DNA from: Henricia sp. BOLD:AAB3569
Lineage: Eukaryota > Echinodermata > Asteroidea > Spinulosida > Echinasteridae
Reading direction: 5' to 3'
Length of the DNA stretch: 64,000 nucleotides
Assembly (NCBI GenBank): GCA_037783545.1
Contig: JBBELK010000111.1
Coordinates: 1 to 64,000 of the forward strand
Below are positions 1 to 14,916 of this stretch, one piece after another. Each line of letters begins with the position of its first letter. Positions within the stretch are counted from its first letter, which is position 1. The position numbers were made by a program, and so were the translations under genes. Under the pieces are notes generated by a model. That model searched no databases. It was not told the DNA's origin and was given only the letters and a program-made list of their open reading frames with translations.

Positions 1-2754
1 TCGCATGACAAGTGCGGAATATATAGAGTTTGGAGCATCCAAAATTTGAAGTTCGTTGGAAAATTCCTTGATTTCCAAATTTGCCGGCATTTGGGACACA
101 CTTTGACCTAATTCCCGTCACAATCTGGGGTGAGTCAACGGGCCGTACAAATGTACACCAGCGCAGGCGCAGGGTGTCCCAACAGCCCCGGTTAGGGGAG
201 TAACCACGTATATAACCGAGCTCCGTTTTCCCTAAACTCTGAAATTTCTCGGCCATTTCCCAGCGAAAATCTGTCAATTTTGCATGACAAGTGCGGAATA
301 TATACAGTTTGGAGCATGCAAAATTTGAAGTTCGTTGGAAAATTCCTTGATTTCCAAATTTGCCGGCATTGGGACACACTTTGACCTAATTCCCGTCACA
401 ATCTGGGGTGAGTCAACGGCCGTACAAATGTACACCAGCGCAGCTCAGGGTGTCCCAACAGCCACGGTTAGTGAGTAACCACGTAGCGAGCTCCGTTTTC
501 CCTAAACTCTGCAATTTCTCGGCCATTTCCCAGCGTAAATCTGTCAATTTTGCATGACAAGTGCGGAATATATACAGTTTGGAGCATGCAACATTTGAAG
601 TTCGTTGGAAAATTCCTTGATTTCCAAATTTGCCGGCATTTGGGACACACTTTGACCTAATTCCCGTCACAATCTGGGTGAGTCAACGGCCGTACAAATG
701 TACACCAGCGCAGCGCAGGGTGTCCCAACAGCCACGGTTAGGGGAGTACCACGTATATAACCGAGCTCCGTTTTCCCTAACTCTGAAATTTCTCGGCCAT
801 TTCCAGCGAAAATCTGTCAATTTTGCATGACAAGTGTGGAATATATACAGTTTGGAACATGCAAAATTTGAGGTTCGTTGAAAATTCCTTGATTTCCAAA
901 TTTGCCGGCATTTGGGACACACTTTGACCTAATTCCCGTCACAATCTGGGGTGAGTCAACGGCCGTACAAATGTACACCAGCGCAGCGCAGGGTGTCCCA
1001 ACAGACACGGTTAGTGGAGTAACCACGTAGCCGAGCTCCGTTTTCCCTAAACTCTGCAATTTCTCGGCCATTTCCCAGCGAAAATCTGTCAATTTTGCAT
1101 GACAAGTGCGGAATATATAGAGTTTGGAGCATGCAAAATTTGAAGTTCGTTGGAAAATTCCTTGATTTCCAAATTTGCCGGCATTTTGGACACACCTTTG
1201 ACCTAATTCCCGTCACAATCTGGGGTGAGTCAACGGCCTTACAAATGTACACTAGCGCAGCGCAGGGTGTCCCAGCAGCCACGGTTAGGTGAGTAACCAC
1301 GTAGCCGAGCTCCGTTTCCCCTAAACTCTGCAATTTCTCCGCCATTTCCCAGCGAAAATCTGTCAATTTTGCAAGACAAGTGCGGAATATATACAGTTTG
1401 GAGCATGCAAAATTTGAAGTTCGTTGGAAAATTCCTTGATTTCCAAATTTGCCGGCATTTTGGGACACACTTTGACCTAATTCCCGTCACAATCTGGGGT
1501 GAGTCAACGACCGTACAAATGTACACCAGCGCAGCGCAGGGTGTCCCAACAGCCACGGTTAGGGGAGTAACCACGTATATAACCGAGCTCCGTTTTCCCT
1601 AAACTCTGAAATTTCTCGGCCATTTCCAAGCGAAAATCTGTCAATTTTGCATGACAAGTGCGGAATATATACAGTTTGGAGCATGCAAAATTTGAGGTTC
1701 GTTGGAAATTCCTTGATTTCCAAATTTGCCGGCATTTGGGACACACTTTGACCTAATTCCCGTCACAATCTGGGTGAGTCAACGGCCGTACAAATGTACA
1801 CCAGCGCAGCGCAGGGTGTCCCAACAGCCACGGTTAGTGGAGTAACCACGTAGCCGAGCTCCGTTTTCCCTAAACTCTGCAATTTCTCGGCCATTTCCCA
1901 GCGAAATCTGTCAATTTTGCATGACAAGTGCGGAATATATAGAGTTTGGAGCATGCAAAATTTTGAAGTCGTTGGAAAATTCCTTGATTTCCAAATTTGC
2001 CGGCATTTTGGACACACTTTGACCTAATTCCCGTCACAATCTGGGGTGAGTCAACGGCCTTACAAATGTACACTAGCGCAGCGCAGGGTGTCCCAACAGC
2101 CACGGTTAGGTGAGTAACCACGTAGCCGAGCTCCGTTTCCCCTAAACTCTGCAATTTCTCCGCCATTTCCCAGCGAAATCTGTCAATTTTGCATGACAAG
2201 TGCGGAATATATACAGTTTGGAGCATGCAAAATTTGAAGTTCGTTGGAAAATTCCCTTGATTTCCAAATTTGCCTGGCATTCGGGACACACATTGACCTA
2301 ATTCCCGTCACAATCTGGGGTGAGTCAACGGCCGTACAAATGTACACCCAGCGCAGCGCAGGGTGTCCCAACAGCCACGGTTAGTGGAGTAACCACGTAG
2401 CCGAGCTCCGTTTTCCCTAACTCTGCAATTTCTCGGCCATTCCCAGCGAAAATCTGTCAATTTTGCATGACAAGTGCGGAATATATACAGTTTGGAGCAT
2501 GCAAAATTTGAAGTTCGTTGGAAAATTCCTTGATTCCAAATTTGCCGGCATTGGGACACACTTTGACCTAATTCCCGTCACAATCTGGGGTGAGTCAACG
2601 GCCGTACAAATGTACACCAGCGCAGCGCAGGGTGTCCCAACAGCCACGGTTAGTGGAGTAACCACGTAGCCGAGCTCCGTTTTCCCTAAACTCTGCAATT
2701 TCTCGGCCATTTCCCAGCGAAAATCTGTCAATTTTGCATGGACAAGTGCGGAAT
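1..2754 (-). repeat. Satellite block, reverse orientation
   Basis: Plus strand here reads CCGGCATTTGGGACACAC. Plus orientation is defined as the strand reading AAAGTGTGTCCCAAATG. Many single-base indels relative to the consensus. The block ends at a junction inside GTGCGGAATTAGGTCAAAG. Confidence 0.95.
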
Positions 2755-5700
2755 TAGGTCAAAGTGTGTCCAAAATGCCGGCAAATTTGGAAATCAAGGA
2801 ATTTTCCAACGAACTTCAAATTTTGCATGCTCCAAACTCTATATATTCCGCACTTGTCATGCAAAATTGACAGATTTTCGCTGGGAAATGGCCGAGAAAT
2901 TGCAGAGTTTAGGGAAAACGGAGCTCGGCTACGTGGTTACTCCACTAACCGTGGCTGTTGGGACACCCTGCGCTGCGCTGGTGTACATTTGTACGGCCGT
3001 TGACTCACCCCAGATTGTGACGGGAATTAGGTCAAAGTGTGTCCCAAATGCCGGCAAATTTGGAAATCAAGGAATTTCCAACGAACCTCAAATTTGCATG
3101 CTCCAAACTGTATATATTCCGCACTTGTCATGCAAAATTGACAGATTTTCGCTTGGAAATGGCCGAGAAATTTCAGAGTTTAGGGAAAACGGAGCTCGGT
3201 TATATACGTGGTTACTCCCCTAACCGTGGCTGTTGGGACACCCTGCGCTGCGCTGGTGTACATTTGTACGGTCGTTGACTCACCCCAGATTGTGACGGGA
3301 ATTAGGTCAAAGTGTGTCCCAAATGCCGGCAAATTTGGAAATCAAGGAATTTTTCCAACGAACTTCAAATTTTGCATGCTCCAAACTGTATATATTCCGC
3401 ACTTGTCTTGCAAAAATGACAGATTTTCGCTGGGAAATGGCCGAGAAATTTCAGAGTTTAGGGAAAACGGAGCTCGGCTACGTGGTTACTCCCCTAACCG
3501 TGGCTGTTGGGACACCCTGCGCTGCGCTGGTGTACATTTGTACGGCCGTTGACTCACCCCAGATTGTGACGGGAATTAGGTCAATGTGTGTCCCGAATGC
3601 CGGCAAATTTGGAAATCAAGGAATTTTCCAACGAACTTCAAATTTTGCATGCTCCAAAACTGTATATATTCCGCACTTGTCATGCAAATTGACAGATTTA
3701 CGCTGGGAAATGGCCGAGAAATTGCAGAGTTTAGGGAAAACGGAGCTCGGCTACGTGGTTACTCCACTAACCGTGGCTGTTGGGACACCCTGAGCTGCGC
3801 TGGTGTACATTTGTACGGCCGTTGACTCACCCAGATTGTGACGGGAATTAGGTCAAAGTGTGTCCCAAATGCCGGCAAATTTGGAAATCAAGGAATTTTC
3901 CAACGAACTTCAAATTTTGCATGCTCCAAACTGTATATATTCCGCACTTGTCATGCAAAATTGACAGATTTTCGCTGGGAAATGGCCGAGAAATTCAGAG
4001 TTTAGGGAAAACGGAGCTCGGTTTATACGTGGTTACTCCCCTAACCGTGGCTGTTGGGACACCCTGCGCTGCGCTGGTTGTACATTTGTACGGCCGTTGA
4101 CTCACCCCAGATTGTGACGGGAATTAGGTCAAAGGTGTGTCCCAAATGCCGGCAAATTTGGAAATCAAGGAATTTTCCAACGAACTTCAATTTTGCATGC
4201 TCCAAACTGTATATATTCCGCACTTGTCATGCAAAATTGACAGATTTTCGCTGGGAAATGGCGGAGAAATTGCAGAGTTTAGGGAAACGGAGCTCGGCTA
4301 CGTGGTTACTCACCTAACCGTGGCTGCTGGGACACCCTGCGCTGCGCTAGTGTACATTTGTAAGGCCGTTGACTCACCCCAGATTGTGACGGGAATTAGG
4401 TCAAAGTGTGTCCAAAATGCCGGCAAATTTGGAAATCAAGGAATTTTCCAACGAACTTCAAATTTTGCATGCTCCAAACTCTATATATTCCGCTACTTGT
4501 CATGCAAAATTGACAGATTTTCGCTGGGAAATGGCCGAGAAATTGCAGAGTTTAGGGAAAACGGAGCTCGGCTACGTGGTTACTCCACTAACCGTGTCTG
4601 TTGGGACACCCTGCGCTGCGCTGGTGTACATTTGTACGGCCGTTGACTCACCCCAGATTGTGACGGGAATTAGGTCAAAGTGTGTCCCAAATGCCGGCAA
4701 ATTTGGAAATCAAGGAATTTTCCAACGAACCTCAAATTTTGCATGCTCCAAACTGTATATATTCCACACTTGTCATGCAAAATTGACAGATTTTCGCGTG
4801 GAAATGGCCGAGAAATTTCAGAGTTTAGGGAAAACGGAGCTCGGTTATATACGTGGTTACTCCCCCTAACCGTGGCTGTTGGGACACCCTGCGCTGCGCT
4901 GGTGTACATTTGTACGGCCGTTGACTCACCCAGATTGTGACGGGAATTAGGTCAAAGTGTGTCCCAAATGCCGCAAATTTGGAAATCAAGAATTTTCCAA
5001 CGAACTTCAAATTTTGCATGCTCCAAACTGTATATTTTCCGCACTTGTCTTGCAAAATTGACAGATTTTTCGCTGGGAAATGGCCGAGAAATTTCAGAGT
5101 TTAGGAAAACGGAGCTCGGCTACGTGGTTACTCCCCTAACCGTGGCTGTTGGGACACCCTGCGCTGCGCTGGTGTACATTTGTACGGCCGTTGACTCACC
5201 CCAGATTGTGACGGGAATTAGGTCAATGTGTGTCCCGAATGCCGGCAAATTTGGAAATCAAGGAATTTTCCAACGAACTTCAAATTTTTGCATGCTCCAA
5301 AACTGTATATATCCGCACTTGTCATGCAAAATTGACAGATTTACGCTGGGAAATGGCCGAGAAATTGCAGAGTTTAGGGAAAACGGAGCTCGGCTACGTG
5401 GTTACTCACTAACCGTGGCTGTTGGGACACCCTGAGCTGCGCTGGTGTACATTTGTACGGCCGTTGACTTACCCCAGATTGTGACGGGAATTAGGTCAAA
5501 GTGTGTCCCCAAATGCCGGCAAATTTGGAAATCAAGGAATTTTCCAACGAACTTCAATTTTGCATGCTCCAAACTGTATATATTCCGCACTTGTCCATGC
5601 AAATTTGACAGATTTTCGCTGGGAAATGGCCGAGAAATTTCAGAGTTTAGGGAAAACGGAGCTCGGTTATATACGTGGTTACTCCCCTAACCGTGGCTGT

Positions 5701-8700
5701 TGGGACACCCTGCGCTGCGCTGGTGTACATTTGTACGGCCGTTGACTCACCCAGATTGTGACGGGAATTAGGTCAAAGTGTGTCCCAAATGCCGGCAAAT
5801 TTGGAAATCAAGGAATTTTCCAACGAACTTCAATTTTGGATGCTCCAAACTCTATATATTCCGCACTTGTCATGCAATTGACAGATTTTCGCTGGGAAAT
5901 GGCCGAGAAATTGCAGAGTTTAGGGAAAACGGAGCTCGGCTACGTGGTTACTCCCCTAACCGTGGCTGTTGGGACACCCTGCGCTGCGCTGGTGTTACAT
6001 TTGTACGGCCGTTGACTCACCCCAGATTGTGACGGGAATTAGGTCAAAGTGTGTCCCAAATGCCGGCAAATTTGGAAATCAAGGAATTTTCCAACAAACT
6101 TCAAATTTTGCATGCTCCAAACTGTATATATTCCGCACTTGTCATGCAAAATTGACAGATTTACGCTGGGAAATGGCCGATAAATTGCAGAGTTTAGGGA
6201 AAACGGAGCTCGGCTACGTGGTTACTCCACTAACCCGTAGCTGTTGGGACACCCTGCGCTGCGCTGGTGTACATTTGTACGAGCCGTTGACTCACCCCAG
6301 ATTGTGACGGGAATTAGGTCAAAGTGTGTCCCAAATGCCGGCAATTTGGAAATCAAGGAATTTTCCAACGAACTTCAAATTTTGCATGCTCCAAACTGTA
6401 TATATTCCGCACTTGTCATGCAAAATTGACAGATTTTCGCTGGGAAATGGCCGAGAAATTGCAGAGTTTTAGGGAAAACGGAGCTCGGCTACGTGGTTAC
6501 TCCACTAACCGTGGCTGTTGGGACACCCTGCGCTGCGCTGGTGTACATTTGTACGGCCGTTGACTCACCCCAGATTGTGACGGGAATTAGGTCAAAGTGT
6601 GTCCCAAATGCCGGCAAATTTGGAAATCAAGGAATTTCCAACGAACTTCAAATTGTGCATGCTCCAAACTGTATATATTCCGCACTTGTCATGCAAAATT
6701 GACAGATTTTCGCTGGGAAATGGCCGAGAAATTTCAGAGTTTAGGGAAAACGGAGCTCGGTTATATACGTGGTTACTCCCCTAACCGTGGCTGTTGGGAC
6801 ACCCTGCGCTGCGCTGGTGTACATTTGTACGGCCGTTGACTCACCCCTAGATTGTGACGGGGAATTAGGTCAAAGTGTGTCCCAAATGCCGGCAAATTTG
6901 GAAATCAAGGATTTTCAACGAACTTCAAATTTTGCATGCTCCAAACTGTATATATTCCGCACTTGTCATGCAAAATTGACAGATTTTCGCTGGGAAATGG
7001 CCGAGAAATTTCAGAGTTTAGGGGAACGGAGCTCGGCTACGTGGTTACTCCCCCTAACCGTGGCTGTTGGGACACCCTGCGCTGCGCTGGTGTACATTTG
7101 TACGGCCGTTGACTCACCCCAGATTGTGACGGGAATTAGGTCAAAGTGTGTCCCAAATGCCGGCAAATTTGGAAATCAGGAATTTTCCAACGAACTTCAA
7201 ATTGTGCATGCTCCAAACTGTATATATTCCGCACTTGTCATGCAAAATTGACAGATTTTCGCTGGGAAATGGCCGAGAAATTGCAGAGTTTAGGAAAACG
7301 GAGCTCGGCTACGTGGGTTACTCCACTAACCGTGGCTGTTGGGACACCCTGCGCTGCGCTGGTGTACATTTGTACGGCCGTTGACTCACCCCAGATTGTG
7401 ACGGGAATTAGGTCAAAAGTGTGTCCCAAATGCCGGCAAATTTGGAAATCAAGGAATTTTCCAACGAACTTCAAATTTGCATGCTCCAAACTCTATATAT
7501 TCCGCACTTGTCATGCAAATTGACAGATTTTCGCTGGGAAATGGCCGAGAAATTGCAGAGTTTAGGGAAAACGGAGCTCGGCTACGTGGTTACTCCCCTA
7601 ACCGTGGCTGTTGGACACCCTGCGCTGCGCTGGTGTACATTTGTACGGCCGTTGACTCACCCAGATTGTGACGGGAATTAGGTCAAAGTGTGTCCCAAAT
7701 GCCGGCAAATTTGGAAATCAAGGAATTTTCCAAACAAACTTCAAATTTTGCATGCTCCAAACTGTATATATTCCGCACTTGTCATGCAAAATTGACAGAT
7801 TTACGCTGGGAATGGCCGAGAAATTGCAGAGTTTAGGGGAAAACGGAGCTCGGCTACGTGGTTACTCCACTAACCGTGGCTGTTGGGACACCCTGCGCTG
7901 CGCTGGTGTACATTTGTACGGCCGTTGACTTACCCCAGATTGTGACGGGAATTAGGTCAAAGTGTGTCCCAAATGCCGGCAAATTTGGAAATCAAGGAAT
8001 TTTCCAACGAACTTCAAATTTTGCATGCTCCAAACTGTATATATTCCGCACTTGTCATGCAAATTGACAGATTTTCGCTGGGAAATGCCGAGAAATTGCA
8101 GAGTTTAGGGGAAAACGGAGCTCGGCTACGTGGTTACTCCACTAACCGTGGCTGTTGGGACACCCTGCGCTGCGCTGGTGTACATTTGTACGGCCGTTGA
8201 CTCACCCCAGATTGTGACGGGAATTAGGTCAAAGTGTGTCCCAAATGCCGGCAAATTTGGAAATCAAGAATTTTCCAACGAACTTCAAATTGTGCATGCT
8301 CCAAACTGTATATATTCCGCACTTGTCATGCAAAATTGACAGATTTTCGCTGGGAATGGCCGAGAAATTTCAGAGTTTAGGGAAAACGGAGCTCGGTATA
8401 TACGTGGTTACTCCCCTAACCGTGGCTGTTGGGACACCCTGCGCTGCGCTGGTGTACATTTGTACGGCCGTTGACTCACCCAGATTGTGACGGGAATTAG
8501 GTCAAAGTGTGTCCCAAATGCCGGCAAATTTGGAAATCAAGGAATTTTCCAACGAACTTCAAATTTTGCATGCTCCAAACTGTATATATTCCGCACTTGT
8601 CATGCAAAATTGACAGATTTTCGCTGGGAAATGGCCGAGAAATTTCAGAGTTTAGGGGAAACGGAGCTCGGCTACGTGGTTACTCCCCTAACCGTGGCTG

Positions 8701-11700
8701 TTGGGACACCCTGCGCTGCGGCTGGTGTACATTTGTACGGACGTTGACTCACCCCAGATTGTGACGGGAATTAGGTCAAAGTGTGTCCCAAATGCCGGCA
8801 AATTTGGAAATCAAGGAATTTTCCAACGAACTTCAAATTTTGCATGCTCCAAACTGTATATATTCCGCACTTGTCATGCAAAAATGACAGATTTTCGCTG
8901 GGAAATGGCCGAGAAATTGCAGAGTTTAGGGAAAACGGAGCTCGGCTACGTGGTTACTCCACTAACGTGGCTGTTGGGACACCCTGCGCTGCGCTGGTGT
9001 ACATTTGTACGGCCGTTGACTCACCCCAGATTGTGACGGGAATTAGGTCAAAGTGTGTCCCAAATGCCCGGCAAATTTGAAATCAAGGAATTTTCCAACG
9101 AACTTCAAATTTTGCATGCTCCAAACTCTATATATTCCGCACTTGTCATGCAAATTGACAGATTTTCGCTGGGAAATGGCCGAGAAATTGCAGAGTTTAG
9201 GGAAAACGGAGCTCGGCTACGTGGTTACTCCCCTAACCGTGGCTGTTGGGACACCCTGCGCTGCGCTGGTGTACATTTGTACGGCCGTTGACTCACCCCA
9301 GATGGTGACGGGAATTAGGTCAAAGTGTGTCCCAAATGCCGGCAAATTTGGAAATCAAGGAATTTTCCAACAAACTTCAAATTTTGCATGCTCCAAACTG
9401 TATATATTCCGCACTTGTCATGCAAAATTGACAGATTTACGCTGGGAAATGGCCCGAGAAATTGCAGAGTTTAGGGAAAACGGAGCTCGGCTACGTGGTT
9501 ACTCCACTAACCGTGGCTGTTGGGACACCCTGCGCTGCGCTGGTGTACATTTGTACGGCCGTTGACTTACCCCAGATTGTGACGGGAATTAGGTCAAAGT
9601 GTGTCCCAAATGCCGGCAAATTTGGAAATCAAGGAATTTTCCAACGAACTTCAAATTTTGCATGCTCCAAACTGTATATATTCCGCACTTGTCATGCAAA
9701 ATTGACAGATTTTCGCTGGGAAATGGCCGAGAATTTGCAGAGTTTAGGGAAAACGGAGCTCGGCTACGTGGTTACTCCACTAACCGTGGCTGTTGGGACA
9801 CCCTGCGCTGCGCTGGTGTACATTTGTACGGCCGTTGACTCACCCCAGATTGTGACGGGAATTAGGTCAAAGTGTGTCCCAAATGCCGGCAAATTTGGAA
9901 ATCAAGGAATTTTCCAACGAACTTCAAATTGTGCATGCTCCAAACTGTATATATTCCGCACTTGTCATGCAAAATTGACAGATTTTCGCTGGGAAATGGC
10001 CGAGAAATGTCAGAGTTTAGGGAAAACGGAGCTCGGTTATATACGTGGTTACTCCCCTAACCGTGGCTGTTGGGACACCCTGCGCTGCGCTGGTGTACAT
10101 TTGTACGGCCGTTGACTCACCCCAGATTGTGACGGGAATTAGGGTCAAAGTGTGTCCAAATGCCGGCAAATTTGGAAATCAAGGAATTTTCCAACGAACT
10201 TCAAATTTTGCATGCTCCAAACTGTATATATTCCGCACTTGTCATGCAAAATTGACAGATTTTCGCTGGGAAATGGCCGAGAAATTTCAGAGTTTAGGGG
10301 AAACGGAGCTCGGCTACGTGGTTACTCCCCTAACCGTGGCTGTTGGGACACCCTGCGCTGCGCTGGTGTTACATTTGTACGGCCGTTGACTCACCCCAGA
10401 TTGTGACGGGAATTAGGTCAAAAGTGTGTCCCAAATGCCGGCAAATTTGGAATCAAGGAATTTTCCAACGAACTTCAAATTTTGCATGCTCCAAACTGTA
10501 TATATTCCGCACTTGTCATGCAAAATTGACAGATTTTCGCTGGGAAATGGCCGAGAAATTGCAGAGTTTAGGGAAAACGGAGCTCGGCTACGTGGTTACT
10601 CCACTAACCGTGGCTGTTGGGACACCCTGCGCTGCGCTGGTGTACATTTGTACGGCCGTTGACTCACCCCAGATTGTGACGGGAATTAGGTCAAAGTGTG
10701 TCCCAAATGCCGGCAAATTTGGAAATCAAGGAATTTCCAACAAACTTCAAATTTTGCATGCTCCAAACTGTATATATTCCGCACTTGTCATGCAAAATTG
10801 ACAGATTTACGCTGGGAAATGGCCGAGAAATTGCAGAGTTTAGGGAAAACGGAGCTCGGCTACGTGGTTACTCCACTAACCGTGGCTGTTGGGACACCCT
10901 GCGCTGCGCTGGTGTACATTTGTACGGCCGTTGACTCACCCCAGATTGTGACGGGAATTAGGTCAAAGTGTGTCCAAATGCCGGCAAATTTGGAAATCAA
11001 GGAATTTTCCAACGAACTTCAAATTTTGCATGCTCCAAACTGTATATATTCCGCACTTGTCATGCAAAATTGACAGATTTTCGCTGGGAAATGGCCGAGA
11101 AATTGCAGAGTTTAGGGAAAACGGAGCTCGGCTACGTGGTTACTCCACTAACCGTGGCTGTTGGGGACACCCTGCGCTGCGCTGGTGTACATTTGTACGG
11201 CCGTTGACGTCACCCCAGATTGTGACGGGAATTAGGTCAAAGTGTGTCCCAAATGCCGGCAAATTTGGAAATCAAGGAATTTTCCAACGAACTTCAATTG
11301 TGCATGCTCCAAACTGTATATATTCCGCACTTGTCATGCAAAATTGACAGATTTCGCTGGAAATGGCCGAGAAATTTCAGAGTTTAGGGAAAACGGAGCT
11401 CGGTTATATACGTGGTTACTCCCCTAACCGTGGCTGTTGGGACACCCTGCGCTGCGCTGGTGTACATTTGTACGGCCGTTGACTCACCCCAGATTGTGAC
11501 GGGAATTAGGTCAAAGTGTGTCCCAAATGCCGGCAAATTTGGAAATCAAGGAATTTTCCAACGAACTTCAATTTTGCATGCTCCAAACTGTATATATTCC
11601 GCACTTGTCATGCAAAATTGACAGATTTTCGATGGGAAATGGCCGAGAAATTTCAGAGTTTAGGGGAAACGGAGCTCGGCTACGTGGTTACTCCCCTAAC

Positions 11701-13270
11701 CGTGGCTGTTGGGACACCCTGCGCTGCGCTGGTGTAAATTGTACGGCCGTTGACTCACCCCAGATTGTGACGGAATTAGGTCAAAGTGTGTCCCAAATGC
11801 CGGCAAATTTGGAAATCAAGGAATTTTCCAACGAACTTCAAATTTTGCATGCTCCAAACTGTATATATTCCGCACTTGTCATGCAAAATTGACAGATTTT
11901 CGCTGGGAAATGGCCGAGAAATTGCAGAGTTTAGGGAAAACTGAGCTCGGTTACGTGGTTACTCCACTACCGTGGCTGTTGGGACACCCTGCGCTGCGCT
12001 GGTGTACATTTGTACGGCCGTTGACTCACCCCAGATTGTGACGGGAATTAGGTCAAAGTGTGTCCCAAATGCCGGCAAATTTGGAAATCAAGGAATTTTC
12101 CAACGAACTTCAAATTTTGCATGCTCCAAACTCTATATATTCCGCACTTGTCATGCAAATTGACAGATTTTCGCTGGGAAATGGCCGAGAAATTGCAGAG
12201 TTTAGGGAAAACGGAGCTCGGCTACGTGGTTACTCCCCTAACCGTGGCTGTTGGGACACCCTGCGCTGCGCTGGTGTACATTTGTACGGCCGTTGACTCA
12301 CCCCAGATTGTGACGGGGAATTAGGTCAAAGTGTGTCCCAAATGCCGGCAAATTTGGAAATCAAGGAATTTTCCAACAAACTTCAAATTTTGCATGCTCC
12401 AAACTGTATATATTCCGCACTTGTAATGCAAAATTGACAGATTTACGCTGGGAAATGGCCGAGAAAATTGCAGAGTTTAAGGAAAACGGAGCTCGGCTAC
12501 GTGTTACTCCACTAACCGTGGCTGTTGGGACACCCTGCCCTGCGCTGGTGTACATTTGTACGGCCGTTGACTCACCCCAGATTGTGACGGGAATTAGGTC
12601 AAAGTGTGTCCCAAATGCCGGCAAATTTGGAAATCAAGAATTTTCCAACGAACTTCAAATTGTGCATGCTCCAAACTGTATATATTCCGCACTTGTCATG
12701 CAAAATTGACAGATTTTCGCTGGGAAATGGCCGAGAAATTTCAGAGTTTAGGGAAAACGGAGCTCGGTTATATACGTGGTTACTCCCCTAACCGTGGCTG
12801 TTGGGACAACCCTGCGCTGCGCTGGTGTACATTTGTACGGCCGTTGACTCACCCCAGATTGTGACGGGAATTAGGTCAAAGTGTGTCCCAAATGCCGGCA
12901 AATTTGGAAATCAAGGAATTTTCCAACGAACTTCAAATTTTGCATGCTCCAAACTGTATATATTCCGCACTTGTCATGCAAAATTGACAGATTTTCGCTG
13001 GGAAATGCCGAGAAATTGCAGAGTTTAGGGAAAACGAGCTCGGCTACGTGGTTACTCCACTAACCGTGGCTGTTGGGACACCCTGCGCTGCGCTGGTGTA
13101 CATTTGTACGGCCGTTGACTCACCCCAGATTGTGACGGGAATTAGGTCAAAGTGTGTCCCAAATGCCGGCAAATTTGGAAATCAAGGAATTTTCCAACGA
13201 ACTTCAAATTTTGCATGCTCCAAACTGTATATATTCCGCACTTGTCATGCAAAATTGACAGATTTTCGCT
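2755..13270 (+). repeat. Satellite block, forward orientation (longest run)
   Basis: About 38 consecutive monomers in one orientation with all subtypes present. Frequent one-base gains and losses, fewer toward the right end. Ends at TTTTCGCT/GTTAGGGGAG. Confidence 0.95.
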
Positions 13271-14096
13271 GTTAGGGGAGTAACCACGTAGCCGAGCTCC
13301 GTTTTCCCTAAACTCTGCAATTTCTCGGCCATTTCCCAGCGAAAATCTGTCAATTTGCATGACAAGTGCGGAATATATAGAGTTTGGAGCATCCAAAATT
13401 TGAAGTTCGTTGGAAAATTCCTTGATTTCCAAATTTGCCGGCATTTGGGACACACTTTGACCTAATTCCCGTCACAATCTGGGGTGAGTCAACGGCCGTA
13501 CAAATGTACACCAGCGCAGCGCAGGGTGTCCCAACAGCCACGGTTAGGGGAGTAACCACGTATATAACCGAGCTCCGTTTTCCCTAAACTCTGAAATTTC
13601 TCGGCCATTTCCCAGCGAAAATCTGTCAATTTTGCATGACAAGTGCGGAATATATACAGTTTGGAGCATGCAAAATTTGAAGTTCGTTGGAAAATTCCTT
13701 GATTCCAAATTTGCCGGCATTTTGGGACACACTTTGACCTAATTCCCGTCACAATCTGGAGTGAGTCAACGGCCGTACAAATGTACACCAGCGCAGCTCA
13801 GGGTGTCCCAACAGCCACGGTTAGTGGAGTAACCACGTAGCCGAGCTCCGTTTTCCCTAAACTCTGCAATTTCTCGGCCATTTCCCAGCGTAAATCTGTC
13901 AATTTTGCATGACAAGTGCGGAATATATACAGTTTGGAGCATGCAAAATTTGAAGTTCGTTGGAAAATTCCTTGATTTCAAAATTTGCCGGCATTCGGGA
14001 CACACATTGACCTAATTCCCGTCACAATCTGGGGTGAGTCAACGGCCGTACAAATGTACACCAGCGCAGCGCAGGGTGTCCCAACAGCCACGGTTA
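13271..14096 (-). repeat. Satellite block, reverse orientation
   Basis: Three monomers inverted relative to the preceding block, from GTTAGGGGAGTAACC to CACGGTTAG. The same start and end junctions are repeated at 14917 and 15740. Confidence 0.93.
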
Positions 14097-14180
14097 GGCC
14101 GAGAAATTGCAGAGTTTAGGGAAATTCGTTGGAAAATTCCTTGATTTCCAAATTTGCCGGCATTTGGGACACACTTTGAC
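14097..14180. repeat. Mosaic satellite junction, copy 1
   Basis: A 28-bp forward fragment (GCCGAGAAATTGCAGAG onward) is fused to a 56-bp reverse fragment (TTCGTTGGAAAATTCC onward) before forward monomers resume at CACCCTGCGCTGCG. It cannot arise from simple tandem units. Confidence 0.9.
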
Positions 14181-14916
14181 ACCCTGCGCTGCGCTGGTGT
14201 ACATTTGTACGGCCGTTGACTCACCCCAGATTGTGACGGGAATTAGGTCAAATGTGTGTCCCGAATGCCGGCAAATTTGGAAATCAAGGAATTTTCCAAC
14301 GAACTTCAAATTTTGCATGCTCCAAACTGTATATATTCCGCACTTGTCATGCAAAATTGACAGATTTACGCTGGGAAATGGCCGAGAAATTGCAGAGTTT
14401 AGGGAAAACGGAGCTCGGCTACGTGGTTACTCCACTAACCGTGGCTGTTGGGACACCCTGAGCTGCGCTGGTGTACATTTGTACGGCCGTTGACTCACCC
14501 CAGATTGTGACGGGAATTAGGTCAAAGTGTGTCCCAAATGCCGGCAAATTTGGAAATCAAGGAATTTTCAACGAACTTCAAATTTTGCATGCTCCAAACT
14601 GTATATATTCCGCACTTGTCATGCAAAATTGACAGATTTTCGCTGGGAAATGGCCGAGAAATTTCAGAGTTTAGGGGAAACGGAGCTCGGCTACGTGGTT
14701 ACTCCCCTAACCGTGGCTGTTGGGACACCCTGCGCTGCGCTGTGTACATTTGTACGGCCGTTGACTCACCCCAGATTGTGACGGGGAATTAGGTCAAAGT
14801 GTGTCCCAAATGCGGCAAATTTGGAAATCAAGGAATTTTCCAACGAACTTCAAATTTTGCATGCTCCAAACTGTATATATTCCGCACTTGTCATGCAAAA
14901 TTGACAGATTTTCGCT
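14181..14916 (+). repeat. Satellite block, forward orientation
   Basis: Forward monomers between the mosaic junction and a second CGCT/GTTAGGGG inversion point. Confidence 0.93.
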
